A stretch of 64,000 nt of DNA from Robiginitalea sp964461555 (GTDB lineage: Bacteria > Bacteroidota > Bacteroidia > Flavobacteriales > Flavobacteriaceae). The stretch is from the NCBI GenBank assembly GCA_964461555.1, contig CAYWZF010000006.1, forward strand, positions 1 through 64,000, given 5' to 3'. The position numbers and the translations under genes are program-made. Position 1 is the first letter of the stretch; the number at the start of each line of letters is the position of its first letter. The notes beneath the pieces were generated by a model. That model searched no databases and was not told where the DNA came from. It worked only from the letters and a program-made list of their open reading frames with translations. Below are positions 33,710 through 40,369 of the stretch, in pieces.

Positions 33710-34153
33710 TTATTTGTCAACTAACTTCTTTACTCCTCCCCATGCCATGGCGGCCACGGCAATTATAACCAGGATGAAAAACATGTTCAGTCCTGCACCG
33801 ATATTCTTAACAGTGCTTACGGTTGTCGCAACCCCCCTGCTGGCCATTTCCTCCACGGTTCCGTCATCTCCATTCGAAATGACATATGAGAAGGCTACTA
33901 CCAAAACCAGGGCAGCGATCACGATCAGTGTCTTTTTCAGGTTCTGAGGATTCGAGAAAAGGTTCTTCATCGCGAATATCAGGCTGAATGCCACCGCTAC
34001 TGCAAGGAGCAGATATGTGATCATGAACATCCAGTGCATGGATGCACTTTCAACGGCCTCTGCCACGGGCACACTGGTCCCGGGCAGTTGCAACCAGAGA
34101 ATCACTCCGATCGCTCCCAGTGCTATTAATCCTATTTTTACAATCTTATGCAT
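33710..34153 (-). CDS. Four-helix membrane protein of the Ton operon, function unknown
   Basis: A 147-residue protein with hydrophobic helices near 5-22, 40-62, 73-92 and 120-140 and short polar loops. I recognise no family. It sits between exbB (24 bases upstream) and exbD (15 bases downstream) in a compact operon, so it is probably an accessory subunit or assembly factor of this ExbB/ExbD motor; that role is inferred only from position. Confidence 0.75.
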   Translation of the reverse strand: MHKIVKIGLIALGAIGVILWLQLPGTSVPVAEAVESASMHWMFMITYLLLAVAVAFSLIFAMKNLFSNPQNLKKTLIVIAALVLVVAFSYVISNGDDGTVEEMASRGVATTVSTVKNIGAGLNMFFILVIIAVAAMAWGGVKKLVDK

Positions 34154-34177
34154 AATCCAAGGTATTTGGAATCCGAC

Positions 34178-34975
34178 TTACTTCTTGTGATCTACCAGCA
34201 TATCGATCAGCGAGATCGATGAATCTTCCATATCATTGACAATGCTGTCGATCTTGGCAATGATGTAGTTGTAGAAGATTTGCAGAATGATCGCAGTAAT
34301 CAGACCGAATACCGTTGTCAAAAGGGCCACCTGGATATCGCCTGCGATCAGGGAGGCACTCAGGTTACCTACCGCGCTGATCTTCTGGAAGGCCTGGATC
34401 ATACCGATAACCGTTCCCATGAACCCGAGCATGGGCGCCACCGCGATGAAGAGCGAAAGCCAGGAAACGTTCTTCTCAAGCTGGCCCATCTGAACGCCGC
34501 CATAAGCAACAACAGCCTTTTCGGCAGACTCGATGCTTTCACCGGCGCGGTCAAGACCCTGGTAGTAGATAGAGGCAACGGGGCCTTTGGTGTTGCGGCA
34601 CACTTCTTTGGCGGCTTCAATGCCTCCGGAAGAAAGGGCGTCTTCAACCTGTTGCTTCAGTTTGTTGGTGTTGGTGCTGGACATGTTCAGGTAGATGATC
34701 CGCTCGATGGCCACAGCCAGACCCAGGATGAGACACAACAATACGATTCCCATGAAGCCGGCGCCCCCTTGAATGAATTGTTCTTTGAGTACCTGGGTAA
34801 ATCCTCGATCCGCATCAGCGGCACCTGCCTCATCCTGAAGCATGATGGTCGCGGTGGCCAGGGTGGAGGACACATTTGAAACGATTGCGGACGCTTTGGC
34901 GCTTACCGTATTTGTACCGAGGACAAATAGCCCAGCCACGGGCAAGAATGAGAATAATTTTTTCATTTTTTTCAA
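34178..34975 (-). CDS. exbB: MotA/TolQ/ExbB proton channel family protein
   Basis: The proton-channel subunit that with ExbD energises TonB-dependent transport. The 265-residue product has an N-terminal signal-like hydrophobic segment (5-25), a first channel helix (about 73-95), a cytoplasmic loop, and the paired helices APMLGFMGTVIGMIQAF (near 178-195) and VALLTTVFGLITAIILQIF (near 215-235) of the MotA/TolQ/ExbB domain. First gene of a four-gene operon. A near-consensus TATCTTTA box lies at 35003-35010, 28 bases upstream. Confidence 0.93.
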   Translation of the reverse strand: MKKMKKLFSFLPVAGLFVLGTNTVSAKASAIVSNVSSTLATATIMLQDEAGAADADRGFTQVLKEQFIQGGAGFMGIVLLCLILGLAVAIERIIYLNMSSTNTNKLKQQVEDALSSGGIEAAKEVCRNTKGPVASIYYQGLDRAGESIESAEKAVVAYGGVQMGQLEKNVSWLSLFIAVAPMLGFMGTVIGMIQAFQKISAVGNLSASLIAGDIQVALLTTVFGLITAIILQIFYNYIIAKIDSIVNDMEDSSISLIDMLVDHKK

Positions 34976-35204
34976 ACTTAAATTTAGATTAGTTATTAGG
35001 GCTAAAGATAAAAAAAAATTAGAACTAAAAAATTAAAATTAGGAAGCCAAATCTTCGAAAATATCAAAAAATAAAGGCGTTTTCAAGACATTTTTCCATT
35101 CGGCCCAAAAATACTTGCGAATATTTCAAAACCGTTGATTGTCTGTCATATCGGGCCTGCCGCGATGCCGCGGCCAACTGCATTGCAATCCCGGGGCACA
35201 TTTC
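34976..35204. other. AT-rich leader region upstream of exbB
   Basis: Strikingly A/T-rich compared with the rest of the window up to about 35130. It holds the exbB box TATCTTTA (minus strand, 35003-35010) and a second TAAATTTA at about 34979-34986. No gene seen. Confidence 0.45.
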
Positions 35205-35556
35205 ATTCTTTCAATCCCTGGACCAGCGCCGCCTCACCTTTGCCCGGCCGCGCTAAACTCTTACACCTCGTTTCCGGTGCGAGTCAAGCATGGGAATCAA
35301 CAATCGGGCGTTGCCATTGCTCCTTCCCAAAACAACTTTTCAACCCGGTCAGGATTAGCGCTTCCTCCGCTTCGCTCGGAAGTCGCTGATCCCTGCACCT
35401 CGTTTCCGGTGACGGACAATCTTGGAGATTAAAAATCTAATCCCGATCGCATTCTTTCAACCCTTGGATTAGCGCTGACGCTTCGCGCCCGCGCTGATCC
35501 CTGCACCTCGTTTCCGGTGCGAGTCAAGCATGGGAATCAACAATCGGGCGTTGCCC
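35205..35556. repeat. Degenerate tandem repeat, about 2.5 units, non-coding
   Basis: An identical 52-base block occurs at 35264-35315 and 35504-35555 (period 240); its first 16 bases recur at 35396-35411. The unit head ATTCTTTCAA with near-identical continuation occurs at 35205 and 35451, and a weaker version near 35336. The short frames here are not protein-like. The block abuts the inverted repeat and tRNA-Ser. Confidence 0.8.
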
Positions 35557-35562
35557 GATTGT

Positions 35563-35624
35563 ATGCTCTCAAATGACAGGGCTTACAAAAGCGAGCTTTT
35601 GACGCCCTTTTCATTTGAGAGCAT
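35563..35624. repeat. 14-bp inverted repeat, cruciform-like
   Basis: Perfect arms ATGCTCTCAAATGA (35563-35576) and TCATTTGAGAGCAT (35611-35624), with nested pairs AGGGC/GCCCT and AAAAGC/GCTTTT inside, so the 62 bases can fold almost end to end. Confidence 0.8.
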
Positions 35625-35647
35625 CACCGCCGCTGCGCGGCGGTGAT
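35623..35647 (-). terminator. Hairpin behind tRNA-Ser
   Basis: Eleven-base arms ATCACCGCCGC/GCGGCGGTGAT with a three-base loop, 12 bases behind the tRNA. There is no T-run; together with the adjacent inverted repeat it may end the transcript. Confidence 0.45.
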
Positions 35648-35658
35648 TCCCTTTTGAG

Positions 35659-35746
35659 CAGAGAGGAAGGGATTCGAACCCTCGATGCACTTTTGGTGCA
35701 TACACACTTTCCAGGCGTGCGCCTTCGACCACTCGGCCACCTCTCT
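35659..35746 (-). tRNA. tRNA-Ser (anticodon GGA)
   Basis: The minus strand gives an 88-base class II tRNA: acceptor AGAGAGG/CCTCTCT with discriminator G (a serine identity base), D-arm TGGTCGAAGG, anticodon loop CTGGAAA (GGA, reading UCC/UCU), a long variable arm and T-arm GGTTCGAATCC. No CCA encoded. No clear promoter of its own; it lies 70 bases behind ansA and may be co-transcribed. Confidence 0.95.
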
Positions 35747-35815
35747 AAATTCCCTAAAATGGGGTGCCCAAGAAACAAAAAATTTGGGAGTAAATGAAAT
35801 TTTCGGCGTTTTAAA

Positions 35816-36847
35816 TTAGGACATCTCCCCGCGCAGCGAACTTTCAAATATGGTTTTGAATGACTTGTGGGAAACCCCTTCTCCAAGCAGATACATCAGT
35901 TTTGCAAGGGCAGCCTCGGTGGTGATATCCCGGCCGTCTATGAGGGGTATGTCGCGCAGGGCGGAACTGGTCTCATAGTGGCCCATGAGCACGCTGCCGC
36001 CCCTGCATTGGGTAACATTGACGATATGCAGGCCGGCATCGACTGCTTCTTTGAGGGCTTGCAGGAGCCAGGGAGAAGTCGGGGCATTCCCGGCGCCGAA
36101 AGTTTCCAGGATAAGTGCCCTGAGGCCCGGGCTTTTGAGCAGGTTGCAAACCCATTCCGGGTTCATCCCGGGGAAGAGCTTCAGGATGCCGATGCGGTTG
36201 TCGAGCTGGGTATGCAGCTTTAAAGGCCTCGCCGGGTCGGCGGCCCAGAGGTATTCGCGGTGGACGTTCAGGTGCACCCCTGAGGTGGCCAGGGCCGGGT
36301 AGTTCGGGGAGTCGAAGGCCTCGAAGTGCTCGGTGTTCATCTTGGAAGTGCGGTTGCCCCGGTAGAGCTTGAACTCGAAATACAGGCATACCTCGCGGAC
36401 AAGCGGGCGGCCGTTCTCACTCAGGGCCGCCATCTGCACCGAGGTGATCAGGTTCTCCTTGGCATCGGTGCGCAGATCGCCGATGGGGAGCTGCGAACCG
36501 GTCAAAACTACGGGCTTGGCAAGGTTTTCGAGCATAAAGCTGAGCGCACTGGCCGTATAGCTCATGGTATCGCTCCCGTGCAGCACCACGAACCCGTCAA
36601 ATTCGTCGTAGTGGGATGCAATGAGCTGCGCCGTTTCCTGCCAGTGCGGGATATCCATGTTGGAGGAATCGATGGGCTGGCCAAGGGAAACGGAATGGAT
36701 CCGGCAATCGAGCTGCTGCAACTCGGGGATCTGATCGAGCAGCTGCCCGAAGTCGAAGGGCTTCAGCGCCCCGGACTTGTAATCGCGGAACATGCCGATG
36801 GTGCCCCCGGTGTAGATCAGCAATATGTTTGGTTTCACGTTACTCAC
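35816..36847 (-). CDS. ansA: Type I (cytoplasmic) L-asparaginase
   Basis: Hydrolyses asparagine to aspartate and ammonia. The 343-residue product has no signal peptide and carries both catalytic threonine motifs: YTGGTIGMF near residue 12-20 and VLHGSDTMSYTA near 87-98. GSQLPIGDLRTDAKEN and the C-terminal NVTQCRGGSV segment support the type I family. It lies 19 bases behind tatD, the same pair as in many flavobacteria, upstream of tRNA-Ser. Confidence 0.94.
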   Translation of the reverse strand: MSNVKPNILLIYTGGTIGMFRDYKSGALKPFDFGQLLDQIPELQQLDCRIHSVSLGQPIDSSNMDIPHWQETAQLIASHYDEFDGFVVLHGSDTMSYTASALSFMLENLAKPVVLTGSQLPIGDLRTDAKENLITSVQMAALSENGRPLVREVCLYFEFKLYRGNRTSKMNTEHFEAFDSPNYPALATSGVHLNVHREYLWAADPARPLKLHTQLDNRIGILKLFPGMNPEWVCNLLKSPGLRALILETFGAGNAPTSPWLLQALKEAVDAGLHIVNVTQCRGGSVLMGHYETSSALRDIPLIDGRDITTEAALAKLMYLLGEGVSHKSFKTIFESSLRGEMS

Positions 36848-36866
36848 AACTCCCTTTGATTTTCAT

Positions 36867-37634
36867 TCAGCAACCAAATACCTCCTTCGAATTGGCCGTC
36901 GTTGCCGAGGCGATCTCAGCTTCGCTCTTTCCGTACAACCCGGCCAGCTTTGCCAGCACCTGCCTCAGGTAAGCGGGTTCGTTCCGCTTTCCGCGGTAGG
37001 GGACCGGCGCCAGGTAAGGCGAATCGGTCTCCAGAACAATATGCTCAAGGGGGATCTCATGCAGAAAAGTATCGATTTTTCCATTCCTGAAGGTGGACAC
37101 CCCGCCAATTCCCAGCTTCATCTGATACGAAATGGCCTTCCAGGCCTGCTCGCGGGTTCCGGTGAAGCAATGGAAAATACCCCGGAGCCCGGGGCCCTTC
37201 TCAGCCTCCAGCACCTCGAAGATTTCCTCAAAAGATTCCCGGCAATGGATCACGATGGGCAGGCCGTGTGCCCGGGCCAGGGCGATCTGCCTGCGGAAGG
37301 CCTCAACCTGCTCGGCCAGGCGCGAACGGTCCCAATACAGGTCGATCCCGATCTCCCCTACTGCCACGAATCCCCCGGTGGCGAGTTGCGCTTCCACCAG
37401 GCGCAGCTCCTCTTCCCAGTTATCCTTCACATGGGTGGGGTGCAGGCCGCTCATCAGAAAAACCTGCTCAGGCCAGGCCGCCTTTAAAGCCTGCATCCGG
37501 CCCGTGTAGGAAGCGTCGATCGCCGGGATAAAAAAACGGGTAACGCCGGCTTCGAGGGCCCTTCGCATCACTTCGTCACGATCTGCATCGAATTCCTCGA
37601 CATACAGGTGTGCGTGGGTATCGGTCAGGTTCAC
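36867..37634 (-). CDS. tatD: TatD family metal-dependent hydrolase/DNase
   Basis: A 255-residue TIM-barrel hydrolase with TDTHAHLY (metal-binding HxH at 7-9), VGEIGIDLYWD, VIHCRESFEE, GIFHCFTG and ETDSPYLAP, all TatD signatures. TatD enzymes are 3'-5' exonucleases acting in DNA repair or degradation. The start is GTG 37634; conserved residues begin at once, leaving no room for a later start. A perfect TATTTTTG box ends only five bases upstream, so a leaderless mRNA is possible. Confidence 0.92.
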   Translation of the reverse strand: MNLTDTHAHLYVEEFDADRDEVMRRALEAGVTRFFIPAIDASYTGRMQALKAAWPEQVFLMSGLHPTHVKDNWEEELRLVEAQLATGGFVAVGEIGIDLYWDRSRLAEQVEAFRRQIALARAHGLPIVIHCRESFEEIFEVLEAEKGPGLRGIFHCFTGTREQAWKAISYQMKLGIGGVSTFRNGKIDTFLHEIPLEHIVLETDSPYLAPVPYRGKRNEPAYLRQVLAKLAGLYGKSEAEIASATTANSKEVFGC

Positions 37635-37638
37635 AGCA

Positions 37639-37646
37639 CAAAAATA
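37639..37646 (-). promoter_or_regulatory. Putative promoter -7 box of tatD-ansA
   Basis: Minus strand TATTTTTG, perfect match, only five bases before the GTG start. Confidence 0.4.
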
Positions 37647-37670
37647 GAACTATCTTAGCCAAAAAAATTA

Positions 37671-38108
37671 ATGGCTTCCCTTAAAAAATTCCTCCTCTCT
37701 CAGGGATTCAGCGTCCTGGAATTGGAGCGCACCCAAACCGACCACTTCGCCATCGCAGCGGAAATCAACGGGGTGGCGGGCAGGTTCATCGTAGACACCG
37801 GGGCTTCCAACACCTGCGTGGGGCTTGACCGAATTGCCCATTTCGGGATGGAATCGGAAGGCTCTGAAATCAAGGCCGCAGGGGCGGGGTCTTCCGAGCT
37901 CGAGACCGCCGTATCGGCGGGGAACCGCCTGCTCATCGGAACCTGGGAGCAAACCGGCCTGCAGGTGGTTCTGATCGACCTGAGCCATGTGAACCAGGCA
38001 CTAGCCAACCATGAAGCCCCCCCGGTAGACGGAATCCTGGGGGCCGATGTGCTGCGTCTGGGCCGGGCCGTTATCGACTACGAGAAAAACCGCCTCTTCC
38101 TCAAATAA
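37671..38108 (+). CDS. Retropepsin-like clan AA aspartic protease
   Basis: A 145-residue protein with FIVDTGASNTCVG (catalytic Asp at 42, DTGA/S motif) and the later hydrophobic-Gly motif DGILGADVLR (near 119-128), as in retropepsin-like single-domain proteases that dimerise. No signal peptide. The natural substrate is unknown. Divergent from tatD; ends in a terminator shared with odhB. Confidence 0.83.
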   Translation: MASLKKFLLSQGFSVLELERTQTDHFAIAAEINGVAGRFIVDTGASNTCVGLDRIAHFGMESEGSEIKAAGAGSSELETAVSAGNRLLIGTWEQTGLQVVLIDLSHVNQALANHEAPPVDGILGADVLRLGRAVIDYEKNRLFLK

Positions 38109-38136
38109 AAACCCCGGCTTGGTACCGGGGTTTTTG
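38107..38136. terminator. Bidirectional terminator
   Basis: Arms AAAAACCCCGG/CCGGGGTTTTT around a short loop between convergent genes. Confidence 0.85.
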
Positions 38137-38148
38137 TTTTGGATCTTA

Positions 38149-39378
38149 TTAAAGCTCCAGGGCCCGTTTCGGGTCTCCCCCCATGAGGTGTTCAATCGGG
38201 TTTTCTATCGCCTCCTTTACCGCTACCAGGAACCCGACCGACTCCCGCCCGTCAATGATGCGGTGGTCGTAGGAAAGGGCCACGTACATGACCGGGGCGA
38301 TCACGATCTCCCCATTGCGTACGATGGGCCGCTCCACGATGTTGTGCATGCCGAGGATGCCGCTTTGCGGGGGGTTGATGATGGGAGTGGAAAGCATGGA
38401 ACCGAAGACGCCCCCGTTGGAGATGGTAAAGGTGCCCCCGGTCATTTCATCGACAGTGATCTGCCCGTCTCGGGCCCGCAGGGCCAGGCGCTTCACTTCG
38501 GCTTCGATTCCCCGGAAACTGAGGTTTTCGGCGTTGCGGATCACCGGGACCATCAATCCCTTTGGCCCTGATACCGCGATGCTGATATCGCAGTAGTCGA
38601 AGCTGATCATCTCTTTCTCGTCAATCATGGAGTTGACCGCCGGGTACAGTTGCAGGGCCCTGATCACCGCTTTGGTGAAAAAGGACATGAACCCGAGGCT
38701 TACGTCGTGCTTATCCTTGAAGGTATCTTTATAGGTATTGCGCAGTTCGAAAACAGCAGACATGTCTACCTCGTTGAAGGTGGTGAGCATGGCCGTTTCG
38801 TTCTTGGCAGAAACCAGGCGCTCTGCCACTTTGCGGCGGAGCATCGAAAGCTTGCTGCGGGTTTCTCCCCGCGTGCCGCCCCCGGGCGTGCCCATGGAAG
38901 GCACTGCCTGCTGGGCATCTTCCTTGGTGATGCGCCCGCCTTTGCCGCTGCCTTTCACGGCAGCCGCCTCAATCCCCTTTTCTTCGAGGATCTTGCGCGC
39001 AGCCGGGGAAGGGGTTCCAGCCGCATACGACTCTTTCGCCTGCGGGGCGGGGGCCGGCCTGGCAGGTTCCGGCTCCTTTTTGGGTTCTGCCGGCGCCTGG
39101 GCAGGAGCTGCCTTTTCAGCGGCGGCGCCTGCAGGTTTTTTGGCCCCTGTATCGATCAGGCAAACCACTGCCCCGACGGCGACGGCATCGCCTTCTTCTG
39201 CCTTCAGGGTGATGATGCCGCTTTCTTCGGCCGGGAGCTCCAGGGTTGCCTTATCGGAGTCCACTTCCGCAATGGCCTGGTCCTTCTCCACATAGTCCCC
39301 GTCTTTGACGAGCCACTGGGCGATTTCCACTTCAGTGATGGATTCCCCGGGAGAGGGGACTTTCATTTCTAAAATCAT
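38149..39378 (-). CDS. odhB: 2-oxoglutarate dehydrogenase E2 (dihydrolipoyl succinyltransferase)
   Basis: E2 core of the 2-oxoglutarate dehydrogenase complex in the TCA cycle. The 409-residue protein has one lipoyl domain with the lipoylated lysine in EVDSDKATLEL (near 43), an Ala/Pro/Glu-rich linker (about 80-115), an E1/E3-binding domain (SPAARKILEEKG... GRITKEDAQQAV, about 125-160) and the acyltransferase domain ending in ALSYDHRIIDGRE (catalytic His near 370). In operon behind odhA and an M23 peptidase gene. Confidence 0.96.
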   Translation of the reverse strand: MILEMKVPSPGESITEVEIAQWLVKDGDYVEKDQAIAEVDSDKATLELPAEESGIITLKAEEGDAVAVGAVVCLIDTGAKKPAGAAAEKAAPAQAPAEPKKEPEPARPAPAPQAKESYAAGTPSPAARKILEEKGIEAAAVKGSGKGGRITKEDAQQAVPSMGTPGGGTRGETRSKLSMLRRKVAERLVSAKNETAMLTTFNEVDMSAVFELRNTYKDTFKDKHDVSLGFMSFFTKAVIRALQLYPAVNSMIDEKEMISFDYCDISIAVSGPKGLMVPVIRNAENLSFRGIEAEVKRLALRARDGQITVDEMTGGTFTISNGGVFGSMLSTPIINPPQSGILGMHNIVERPIVRNGEIVIAPVMYVALSYDHRIIDGRESVGFLVAVKEAIENPIEHLMGGDPKRALEL

Positions 39379-39400
39379 GCGATGCGGTTTTATTGGGTTC

Positions 39401-40369
39401 TTAGTTGCTGTTTTGGATGAAATCTTCCTTTACGGGCATATAGTCTTGCTTCGGCTGTCCGTTTACCAGGAGGTTGTCAAAATAAAGGCGGGCGCCTGTG
39501 GCCTTGTGAAAGTCGCGTACATTCTGCAGCTGCAGGTGCAGGTGGGGCTCGGTGCTGTTGCCTGAATTCCCGCAGGCCGCCAGTACTTGGCCCTTCCTGA
39601 CCTGATCGCCCTTGGCAACGGCAAGGGAACCTTCCTGCAGGTGGGCGAGCATGATGAATTCGCCGGCCCCCGTTTCGAGCACCAGGGTATTGCCGGTCAG
39701 ATGGACCGGGTTGGTATCGCCCGGCACGTTGTCGGGCACCCCGTCTATGGCCAGTACAATGCGACCGTCACAGGGAGCCAGGATGGGTTCGCCAAAGGCC
39801 AGGTAGCTCTCGTTGTCAAGGGGGTCTCCCGCATAGGACTTCCCCCCCGCCACCTTCAGCAGGTCGTAGGCGTATTGCTGGTTCTCACTGTTCATGTGGT
39901 AATTCAGGGCGGGGTCTTCCCCTCCCCAGAAAACAAACCATTCCCCGCGCAGCGGCAGAGCCATGGGGGTCTGGTTCCGGCCCAACAAGGGTGCTGCCGC
40001 TACCGGGGTATGCGGCTGGATGTAGAAGCCATTGAGCTGCCCGCTTCCGTCCATGGAAAACAAGAGGTCGAGGGTGGCACGCTCAAAGGTGGTTTTATAG
40101 ATATGGGCCTCACCCCTCAGTTTGGAAAATTCCATGGAAACAATGCTGCCAGAGGTGCCGCGCACCTGCCCTTCCAGCAGGCTGCGGGTGGCTTCGGCCG
40201 TGAGCTGCGACTTCATGGTATCGTCAAAGCGGGCGTAGATGGAATCGTATTGCCCGGCATTGAAAAAGCCCATGAATTGCTGCGACCATTCGCGGAAGCG
40301 CGGGGATTCCTGCTGGGCCCCGAGCAAAACCGGCCACAAAACCATCCATGCCCAGAGCTGGCGTATCAT
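39401..40369 (-). CDS. M23 family peptidase with DUF3887-like N-terminus
   Basis: A 322-residue exported protein with signal peptide (MIRQLWAWMVLWPVLLGAQ). Residues about 25-100 resemble a DUF3887 domain (FFNAGQYDSIYARFDDTMKSQLT). The LytM/M23 domain has a first metal pair in NYHM...QYAYD, GEPILAPCDGRIV, and the HLHLQ motif (near 297-301), so it is probably an active zinc endopeptidase on peptidoglycan or protein. It lies inside the odhA-odhB operon: its ATG overlaps the odhA stop by four bases and odhB starts 22 bases behind it. Confidence 0.88.
   Translation of the reverse strand: MIRQLWAWMVLWPVLLGAQQESPRFREWSQQFMGFFNAGQYDSIYARFDDTMKSQLTAEATRSLLEGQVRGTSGSIVSMEFSKLRGEAHIYKTTFERATLDLLFSMDGSGQLNGFYIQPHTPVAAAPLLGRNQTPMALPLRGEWFVFWGGEDPALNYHMNSENQQYAYDLLKVAGGKSYAGDPLDNESYLAFGEPILAPCDGRIVLAIDGVPDNVPGDTNPVHLTGNTLVLETGAGEFIMLAHLQEGSLAVAKGDQVRKGQVLAACGNSGNSTEPHLHLQLQNVRDFHKATGARLYFDNLLVNGQPKQDYMPVKEDFIQNSN

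Noticed and set aside
39401..40369. M23 peptidase thought to lack its first zinc histidine
   Set aside because: The usual HxGxD motif is absent, but NYH...YAYD upstream supplies a His and Asp in the arrangement of this subfamily.
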